Assembly: GCF_033807715.1 (NCBI RefSeq)
Contig: NC_084587.1
Coordinates: forward strand, 15,791,517-15,855,516
DNA length: 64,000 nt
Reading direction: 5' to 3'
Source: Cololabis saira
Taxonomy: Eukaryota; Chordata; Actinopteri; Beloniformes; Belonidae
The notes beneath the pieces are model-generated. The model was not told where the DNA came from and did no database searches. It was given only the letters and a program-made list of their open reading frames with translations. A program made the position numbers and the translations under genes. This document shows positions 55,970 through 64,000 of this stretch, piece by piece. How positions within the stretch are numbered: position 1 is the first letter of the stretch; every line of letters begins with the position of its first letter.

Positions 55970-57235
55970 TTTGAAGTACAGAATAAAGTAAAGGCAATAA
56001 TAAATCAATAAAACAGAAAAAACATGTGCAAAGAGAGTCATGGGTAAAAGTCAAAGTCTTTACAGTGCAACCCAACAGGTTCGTTACAATCAGCGGAGTG
56101 CACGAGAAACACGGACACGGTAACATTCAGACACTCGAACACACGCGCCGAGCTGAAGCTCGGATCCAAGGAATTCAGTGTGTTGAATACAGTAAATGAC
56201 TTTCAGGTGACAAGATTGTCTCAACAGCACAGGTATCAGACCTGAGCGTCTTTTTTTTTTTTTTTGCGCAATAATTTAAATTAGCTGATTTGTAAAACTT
56301 TGTACTTCCTCTTCCTGGAAAGGAAGAGGCACCGTTTCTAAAGTTCTGGTCTACACGGATGAATCAATGTGTACTCAAAGGTGAAAAAACAGGATGTGAA
56401 ATGGTCTGGATTTATTGTGTTACTCTTCCTGTAAGCTGCAGTAGTTAAATGAACTTAAGATGCACGTTGGGGTCAGGAAACTAGAAACGCGGGGGAGGAA
56501 TCAGAAATAATTCCCCTCCTCACCCTTCCGACCTCTCACAGGAGTACCAACATCCAAAGCCCCCAACATCGTTTGGCTAATTCAACTTTGATAATAGATA
56601 AACAAAACAAACAAAAAAAAAGAACACTTAATCATGACGTTTCTTTTTCCAGCCATGCCTTCGTCTCACTTTCTTTGTCTTTGTCAGACTTTGTCTTTGG
56701 GATGCAGATTTGTGGATGGTTTCCTGTAACAGTGATCATCTGAATACTGTGCAGCCGAGTCTTTGTTCTTTGAGTTTAAGTGCGAGGACATTCTTTGGCC
56801 ACTTTAGCCTTTGTTGCATCCGACACCAATAAACAAACCCACGGGTCAAACACACGAGCGCTCGCTGGGACGCAAACGTACGAGTATAGTTATAGCAAAC
56901 CTAACTGCTCGGTTTTGTTTTTAAACAGCCGAGGCCCAGAGGGACAGTGCTAACTTCGGGGATTGTTTGTCAAATCACATGTTTACTTATATAAAAGGGT
57001 GAAAGCAGAGAGTGCTACCCTGTATTTTTAGCTTTTTCCTTCAACCTCAACCACGTTCTTGCTCTATTTCCACGCTTCCCTTTGTTTTAGGTCCAACAGC
57101 TCACTCTGTGTCCACTTTTCAATAAAATATTGTGGAGGTGTGAGGGTTCGGGACTTAATCTTCACCTCCTGGGCTTTTCATTACTGGCTTTTTTATTTAT
57201 TTTTGGCCATTTCCACCAGTTTATGGATGCTGTTA
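55970..57235 (-). other. tbc1d1: tbc1d1 probable 3' untranslated region
   Basis: The first AATAAA (TTTATT at 57192-57197) is only about 40 bases after the stop; another is at 56411-56416. No repeat was recognised between these and 55.97 kb, which would fit a long 3' UTR. The end point is uncertain. Confidence 0.4.
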
Positions 57236-57502
57236 CTATGGTAGTACGAGAGGATGGTGAACAGAGTCCGCTGTTCTGCCGTCCAGAGCCGATGCTGCGA
57301 GGCCAGGGAGCGAGGGGAGTGTGGGTTCGCCGGCGCCGGCGTGTAAACCCAGGCCGGTGACGAGGTTCTGGAGACGGTCGACGGTGCCCACCAGCTGCTG
57401 CTTCTCCTCCTCGAGTGCGGAAACCTGCTCCTTCAGCCGGCCCTCCGACTGGGCCAAAGCCTCCACTCGACTCTCGAGACTGCAGATTCGTGCGTGGGAC
57501 AC
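57236..57502 (-). CDS. tbc1d1: tbc1d1 terminal coding exon
   Basis: The acceptor CCACAAAG lies above 57502. It codes 88 residues and TAG. Coiled-coil heptads run to about residue 50, followed by a GLGLHAGAGEP-type tail. Confidence 0.88.
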   Translation of the reverse strand: MSHARICSLESRVEALAQSEGRLKEQVSALEEEKQQLVGTVDRLQNLVTGLGLHAGAGEPTLPSLPGLAASALDGRTADSVHHPLVLP

Positions 57503-57773
57503 CTTTGTGGGGGAGCGAGACGGTTGTAATGAACAAAGAGAACATTACTTCTTTCATATACCTGTTTTTTTTTTTTTTAAATGCTTGTTTGCATACCTGC
57601 AGCTCCTCCAGCAGATCCAGGTTCTGCTGCCGGAGGCTCTGATTGGTCCTCTCCAGCTGTGCAGCTCGCTGTTGCTGGTTGAGGGTCGGAGGCGTGTCCA
57701 GGAGCTCGTCCTGCAACACGTGATACTCCACCTCATAGGCCTGGAGCTGCTTGGATACGTCCATCTCACAAAC
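57236..57773 (-). CDS. tbc1d1: TBC1D1-type Rab GTPase-activating protein, last two coding exons (partial gene)
   Basis: TBC1D1 and TBC1D4 (AS160) are Rab-GAPs that restrain GLUT4 vesicle traffic under AKT/AMPK control. Exon 57773-57597 (59 codons, phase 0) begins VCEMDVSKQLQAYEVEYHVL, the segment just after the TBC domain in this family, and continues with the coiled coil (LERTNQSLRQQNLDLLEELQ). Donor GTATGC. The last exon, 57502-57236, reads VSHARICSLESRVEAL and an EEEKQQLVGTVDRLQNL heptad region, then a Gly/Pro/Leu-rich tail ending in TAG (57238-57236). The TBC catalytic exons are not in the window. TBC1D1 is preferred over TBC1D4 because klf3 is the neighbour in the same orientation, as in mammals. 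The final 40 residues are not conserved with the human proteins I recall. Confidence 0.88.
57597..57773 (-). CDS. tbc1d1: tbc1d1 penultimate coding exon
   Basis: The acceptor TTCATTAG lies above 57773. The exon is 177 bp and in phase 0 at both ends. It codes the conserved QLQAYEVEYHVLQ helix and the first part of the C-terminal coiled coil. Confidence 0.9.
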
Positions 57774-59089
57774 CTAATGAACACAGAGAATACGTTGAAA
57801 ATGCTGGCATTTCCCAAAGTCACATACTTTTGAAACTCTTTTTCACTTTTAGTGTCTACGTGCCACATATGGGTGGATTAAGATTTCAGATTCAGTTCTG
57901 TGTGATCAGTTTTTCTAACATCAAATAATGTCATATATTATGTTTATGACATACTCGTTCTTAAACTGAGCAAGACTTCAAAGCCAGCTTTTACAAATAT
58001 GAGCAATAAAACCACTAAACAGTCCAATTTAGTGTCTAACAACACAGCCTCAGGTGTACTGCACAGTTATCATTTGTATCAGTCATGATTGTTCCGATAA
58101 AGCCGCTGCAGGGAAATTTCTGACGGTCAGTAAACCAATCGGGGACTCAGACAAATTCTAAACGGGCCATAACTTCAACTAGACTGACAAGCAAACATAT
58201 TTTGTCTTAATAAGAGAAAGACCTCAGGGAGGCAACTGTCACCAAGTCAAGCGGTGTTAGTCACATGTAATTAAAGGATTTTCTTTGGATTGTATTGAGG
58301 ACAGGAGGATCACTGAAGCGCAAATGACTCTTCCGTGCTATTAATTTGTTCGTCAGTGAGCAGATCTCAGAGGATGAATCTTTAGAGAAAGTTGCTGCAT
58401 GGCTTAATCTGGAGCCTGTATTTCTTTATTTTATTCATTATCCTTTATTTAACCGAGGGACAGACTTTTAGAATATCTTTTACGAGTGCCCAGTTTTATG
58501 TCTTCTCATGAGGTTTCTGAGCTTTAGCCTTGGGGCAAAGGGTGTGTACATGCCAACCAATTACAGTTAGTGGGTGTGAGGACTAAAGAAAACAAACAGA
58601 CAAACCCCCCAAAAAAAGAAAATCGCTAACATTTCAAATTGCCATTAAAAGTTGCACACAGATGTGTACGTTTCCCCCGGCAGGAACAAGACTTGTGCCA
58701 GAGCTTACCTATAAACAGTTTGAAAGTATGACAGTGTTTATTTGCGCCTTAGAGTGAAACCCCCGTGACAAAGGCCGACTATGAGACTCCGTTTCATTTC
58801 TGATTACTCGGCCATCTTCTTGCGCTGTAATGTTCGCTGCATCAATGACCAATAAATCATTTCAGAGCTGCACATTTCTTTTTTTCTTCGTTCACTTACT
58901 GGTTTATATGACTATTACCCGAGCCTGGCATTGTCTATGAAATGCGATTAAAAATATACTTGCCATTGTTTTCCACGACCTCCAACATTTTTAATTTTTG
59001 AAAAATTTCACAATTTTCATGTCCGTCGATTGGCGACTATAAGCTCCATATATGCACAAGTCAACCAGGTGAACTATCTGGCTCATTTT

Positions 59090-59951
59090 TCAGAGGAATT
59101 AATTAATAACATTTGCTAAATTGTACTTACTCTACTTACTCTTTATTACAGTTTAATCTATCCTCACCTTTCATATTGCAATATTGTTTGGGGGAGTACA
59201 TTTACAACTACTCTCCATAAAATCTTAATTTCTCCAGAACCGTTTTGTAAGACTTGCATCTCGATCTGTCTGGGATGCTACTGCTGCTCCTTTATTTAAA
59301 AATCTACAGATCCTTACTATTTATGACATCAAAAGTTACCAAATATGCATTTTTCTTTACAAAATATTTTCCTCAGTAGGAAATGTTCCTCAGCACTTTA
59401 GGTCATACTTTGCCACAAACTCTCAATTTCATTCCTACTCAACTCGGCAGGCCCTAGCCCTACATCCGCCTAAATGTCTGGAATCTAGAAGCCAATTTTT
59501 GTTTAGATTTAGAGGTGTCAAAGTCTGGAATAGTTGGTACCATATTGCAAACAATTGTAGGTCCCTATCCATCTTCAAAAGTCGCTCAAGAGAGCATTTA
59601 ATTCAACAATGTAGTCAAGAAAGCTCTTGCTTTTCACACTGTTAATGTTCTTTTGCACTTCATATTCTGTGTTGCCATTTGTTCAGCATAATATTCATAT
59701 TTTCATGATCATGTCTACAGTAATTTTTTTAATTTTATTTTCATTCATGTTCTACATGCAATTTTTATGATATATTATTTATTTTTATTTTTATGATTTT
59801 GTATCCTCATAACTATTTTGTTAAATGTTATTAGGTGGGGGCTCCTCATAAGCCTACTGGCTTGCTCGCTCCTCCCTTTCTTTTAACTGCACTTATTTGT
59901 GTAATGTTATTTTTTTTATGTTATGTGCTAAATAAACTAAACTAAACTAAA
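59090..59951 (+). pseudogene. non-LTR retrotransposon (LINE) C-terminal remnant with (TAAAC)n tail
   Basis: LSYCNIVWGSTFTTTLHKIL, then after a frameshift FVRLASRSVWDATAAPLFKN, LQILTIYDIKSYQICIFLYK, YSTRQALALHPPK and GVKVWNSWYHIA match the end of CR1/L2/Rex-type reverse transcriptase proteins. 5' truncated, frameshifted, and ending in AAACTAAACTAAACTAAA. It lies in the tbc1d1 intron. Confidence 0.75.
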
Positions 59952-61369
59952 TTGTAGGTTAGTTCATAACAGGGAATTTATAAACCTGGTTATAGCAAAT
60001 TCCGTTCATGTGTACAGACCTTTTCCCTCTTATGCGAACAAGTTTCCCATCGTCACATCAGAATCTAAGACATAGTTTGATTTACAAAGATTCTTGAGGA
60101 GTGCTAATATCCTACATTTTTTAATTGTTATAGTTGACATTTGAAGTGGATCAAAACATTCAATCAATGTGGTCCTGAGACAAGAATGAATATTGTTCAA
60201 AATTCTTGCGTAATGTGTTTTTGATCCACTACATCCGTGTTTAAATCTCTTTCTAGTCTTACTCTGCAGACAAGACTGTGCTCACCATTTGATTCAAATC
60301 TGAATATTTTTAAAAACTTCCCAGCTCAACTTCCCCTGGAAAGTTTCTACATAGTATTTTCAGGAATTTAAAGGACATTTTCTTCCTATTTGTAACCCCC
60401 GAGCTACAATGCACCGCTATCTGGGACCCGATGAGTGGAAAAGCTGTGTCTGATAGACAGTGTTTACAAAAAGTGATAACGTGTTTGTTCAGTGATACAT
60501 TTTTAAATACAATGAATCATCATTACTGATAATGACCGTTTGTAACAAACCTGCCACAACATATTCTTATTAGTTGGGATGATGACCAAAAGCACCTGCT
60601 TCCGGAAACTAAAGTCCCTCTCTGTAAACATTTCCTCATCGTGTTCATCGTGTCACTCCCTGTTGTTTTGACCTGAAACTGTGAGTCACCCAACAGTTAC
60701 TAACCAGAGGTGAAAAGGTTGTGCTGGAGGGGAAGTGCTGGCAACCAACCAGTTTGCTGTTTCACATACATTTTTGGATAAATGCTTACCTAATAGCAGG
60801 GTATCTTGCTAACATCTTTTGACTCATCACTGACCTTTGTGATCTAGTGGCATTTTGAATCTCAACATGTAATATTATAGGGGTTAACGGTGAACCTTTC
60901 TTAAGGTTAGGGTGTAAGAATAACCCGAAAATACCCTTCATGGGGATATTACAGGTTCTTGAAATTCACTGGCATTTCAACGCGCGATTCGGATGGTGTC
61001 GACGTAGTACTTTTCCAAATATTGAGGCTTGACGTACCAGTTAAATGACTCAACTAACACCCAGCAGCTGCTTCGATTACTGCTGGGAGGTCAGGGTGCG
61101 GCTCACTTGGATGCCTTTTGTCACTTTGGCGTATTATCATTCTCCGCTTTGTTTTATTTTGAACCACATAGGCTGTAAAATCAGATCTTGGCACAAGTTT
61201 CCTGAGAGGAATTAAAGACACAAAAACACTTCAAGTAGCAGCAGTCAGAGATAATGTGAGGTGTGAATAATGTACAACCTGTCATGGAGGATTAAAGGTG
61301 TTAATAGCAGCTTGTTGCTGCTAATAAAATGCACTTGATTATTTAAACATCAGGTACTCTGGCCACCAA

Positions 61370-61925
61370 CATGTTGGGAATCTGCTGATTTGGAACATTC
61401 ATGTGTTTTAACACAATGCAGAGAAGGAAAGACATCAGTAACGATGATAGAAAATCAAAACAACTGCTCTGTGAAACCCAAATATGAGCACAAACACCTC
61501 ACACTAATTATAAATTACAGTGGTGGAGTAGGTGATGAGTTTAAGCTTTGGGCTTATTTTAAAGCCGAACGATGTGGGCACCTCGTAGCCATCGAGTCGA
61601 CCGTAAACATTAAAGCATTCTTGAATCACACACGAGATTGTCTTTCTAACAGCTGACGGTTTGATAAAGCATGGCTGTGCAACAGGGCAATGATCCAAGA
61701 CACACCAGGAAATCTAACGACTTCTAATGAAACTGCTGAAAAAATAATACGGTAAATAAAAGAATCAAGGTGTGGCAATAACAGAAAGTCCAGAACACAT
61801 CCTGATTAATACATCAGGAACCTTCAGAGCGCTTTAGATAAAGGCCCGTGAACCTCAATGAACTGAGGCAATGCTCTAAGAAAAGTGAGCCAAATTTCCT
61901 CCTTAATTATTAAGGAGGTCAATTT
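61370..61925 (+). pseudogene. Tc1-like transposase remnant
   Basis: GGGCAATGATCCAAGACACA, GAATCAAGGTGTGGCAATAA, CAGAAAGTCCAGAACACATC and TCAATGAACTGAGGCAATGC follow the catalytic and C-terminal order of Tc1-like elements. Coding capacity is lost. Confidence 0.65.
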
Positions 61926-62078
61926 ACAAACTATGTAATAGTGAAATGTATTTACTTGAGCCTAATTTTTAAAAAACAAATATTGATATGGTGCAACATG
62001 TAACATAATGTTGTATATCGGCGGCTATATTATTTTATATGTTTAAAACCTGGTAAGGATTGGATTATTATTTTTTTA

Positions 62079-62770
62079 GTAATGCACCGAAATGAAAATT
62101 TGTGGCCGAAACCGAAAATAATAATAAACACTTGGCGGAATACCGAATAATGGTTCTTCGCAGTTTTTCATTTATTGTGCCAATTTTTTCACCATTGCAT
62201 AAATCAAATACATGTGCAGTGAAATACCCGCCAGTCACAATTTGTCTTACTGTACTAATTGTATTTTTTCTCATAATCCTTTTTCATTTTCTCCGGTTCA
62301 AATCCAGTTAATCGGGTCGCGGTGGGGCGGGACTGATCTCCGCAATTTGAAGCCTTGTATAATAATTGTAAAAATCAGGGTTATTTTCTTGGAAGATCTC
62401 ATCAAACATATCAGACAGTGAGGGTTCTCCACCGCATCGGTAGTACGGGTCTTTTTCTCTGCGCTGTGCGTCCTGTGACCGTCTCCATCACCAAGCGGTT
62501 TCCCAAATCCAACTCAGCCTGGATCATTTCTCGTGTCCTCTGCTTTTTCCCCACATCCAAGTAATGATCTGACATGCTGACATGTTTGCTGCATTTAACA
62601 ACGCTCGCCCCTCACTCCACACTGTTGGCTGTTTGATTGCGTCATCTAAACATGCCGTTATTAATTGTTCGTTTTTTTTCCCCACTTATTCCACCGAACA
62701 CCGAAAGTGTTTTTCTTGCTATTTTCGGCCGAACAATTTCGGTTACCGAACATTCGGTGAGTCACTATTA
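62079..62770. mobile_element. hAT-type MITE, 'GCACCGAAATGAAAATT' family
   Basis: The left end AGTAATGCACCGAAATGAAA pairs with the right CGGTTACCGAACATTCGGTG. The middle has no intact frame. The AT-rich flanks make the target duplication ambiguous. Confidence 0.7.
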
Positions 62771-64000
62771 TTTTTCTCTTTTTGTTAATCACACCAAAAT
62801 ACTTAAACAGTTGTTCCACTTGCAGGTACATATTTTTCCTGACTGACCACCTGTACAAACCATATCTGACAGTTTTTATATATTAATTACATCAGGAACC
62901 AATGGGAAACAAAAAACAACATTCATCCTCAGGAATAAGAGCACAGTAGTTTATTTTGAGTGAATCTAACAAGGATTGTGCTGGTGTTTGCACTTGAAGT
63001 TCTGTTCCTCAGGAGAATAAATAATGACTCAACAAGGTGCTGCTTTACAAAGTGGAGTCAAGGAAACTGAAGGAGCATTTCAGTGGAATTGGGGGATTAA
63101 GTGGTGCAGTGTTGGAGTTTCACCGATACTAGAGAATAGGGGTGTGGGGTGTCACAGAGAAGTCGTTTGATCATTGACTGATAATTGTAAGGAAACAAGC
63201 AAAAATGTAAAGGTAAACAAAAATTGACAATTGCAGCCTCCTTTGACCCATTTAAACTTCAGGTGCCATTTCAAAAAGGTTTTCACAGACCCGAGCTTTG
63301 TTGGCCTGACTTTCCATTCTTGTTCTACTTCTCTTAAAACCAAAAATGGAGCCTGGTTCCTCTGAATTTGGCCTTGATTTCCAGGGGAAATGCCAACGGA
63401 TATAGAAATTCCCTCATGGGAAAAACAACCAATAAGAGAGTCGCAGCATATGACAAGAGCAAAAGGCATTCAATATGACAAACAGTAGAGTAAAAAGCTG
63501 GTTTTGCAGGAAAAACGTCTTGATTCCAGGTTTTCTATGGGATTTTGCAGCCACACTGGTGGATTTGAATAGTGGCTCTGGGATTCTTTCGTATCAGTCA
63601 CTGCATGAAATCCACACCGTTGCGATTTGTTCGGTACATTATGTACTGGTGGAAATGGTTTTTATGGGAGGGGTAACCAGAAAGCCAGAAAGTGATTGGG
63701 AACGGCGGGCCAGGCTAAAGCTTTGTAACAGTAATCTAAAACCTGATGGTTTTCTGAAACACAACTTTGACCGCCATTGCCCACTAAAATCTTCATTTCG
63801 CACTACAACAACAACAACTACTAACAACTATTTATTATGAAGCCTTAAACCTTTGATGCAGATTATCAACTTTTATACCACGATCGTTGTTCTTGTATCT
63901 TGAAATTATTTTAGACCTACCGGTAATGTGTTTTAACAGGTGAAAACATGCAACATCTGCGTTTGTGAAGTGGATACATGCAAACTGTATGGTGCAACAA

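Larger units (their letters stand above)
57774..64000 (-). other. tbc1d1: tbc1d1 intron (partial)
   Basis: No TBC-domain exon is seen on the minus strand to the window edge, so the intron before the 57773 exon is at least 6.2 kb. It holds the LINE, Tc1-like and hAT remnants. 62.8-64.0 kb shows nothing recognisable. Confidence 0.6.

Noticed and set aside
61390..61656. 88-residue plus-strand frame
   Set aside because: It overlaps a Tc1-like remnant in an off frame and shows no conserved motif.
57774..64000. Possible TBC-domain exons of tbc1d1
   Set aside because: I looked on the minus strand for conserved TBC segments and found none; frames there belong to transposon remnants or are short.

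Overview
This window is vertebrate, almost certainly teleost fish, nuclear DNA. Genes are split into short exons with GT/AG introns, there is a CpG-rich promoter, (CA)n/(GT)n microsatellites are abundant, and most of the sequence is a mosaic of old transposable elements of types common in teleosts: hAT, Tc1/mariner and Harbinger derivatives, L2-like LINE tails and a tRNA-derived SINE. No bacterial, organellar or CRISPR-like content is present.

Three protein-coding loci can be supported, all on the minus strand. (1) 57236-57773 holds the last two coding exons of a TBC1D1-type Rab GTPase-activating protein; the rest lies beyond the right edge. (2) 5434-11036, with a 5' exon near 19.56-19.86 kb, is a complete Kruppel-like factor 3 gene (klf3): five coding exons join in phase into a 365-residue protein with the CtBP-binding PVDLS motif at residues 61-65 and three C2H2 fingers at the C terminus. 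Its promoter near 19.9-20.04 kb carries a tandem array of GGGGCGTGG (KLF/Sp-type) sites. (3) 1037-1345 is a coding exon compatible with the N terminus of FAM114A1, with a GC-rich probable first exon near 3.0-3.1 kb. The order tbc1d1 > klf3 > fam114a1, all transcribed the same way, matches what I recall of human 4p14, where the TLR10/1/6 cluster lies between KLF3 and FAM114A1; no TLR coding sequence is present here. A tRNA-Pro(AGG) gene sits between klf3 and the fam114a1-like gene.

Layout: 0-3.1 kb fam114a1-like 5' part with a hAT MITE and a retroposed insert; 3.46 kb tRNA-Pro; 5.0-20.0 kb klf3 with a purine/G-rich block and a long CA/GT tract in intron 1; 20-56 kb a gene-poor, transposon-rich interval holding GTAATA-array palindromic MITEs, two Harbinger-type fragments with broken Myb/SANT-like genes, a broken THAP-domain exon, a Tc1-like pseudogene, a BED-finger hAT fragment and many nested insertions; 56-57.8 kb the 3' end of tbc1d1; 57.8-64 kb tbc1d1 intron with a LINE remnant, a Tc1-like remnant and a hAT MITE. 

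Functionally, TBC1D1 is a Rab-GAP in insulin/AMPK-controlled GLUT4 traffic, and KLF3 is a CtBP-recruiting repressor at CACCC/GC boxes in blood and fat cells. The klf3 promoter array suggests regulation by KLF/Sp proteins, possibly klf3 itself. The most unusual sequence structures are the pair of GTAATA-array palindromic MITEs, a Tc1-type MITE sitting in the centre of an older palindrome, and the broken THAP and Myb-like domesticable domains.
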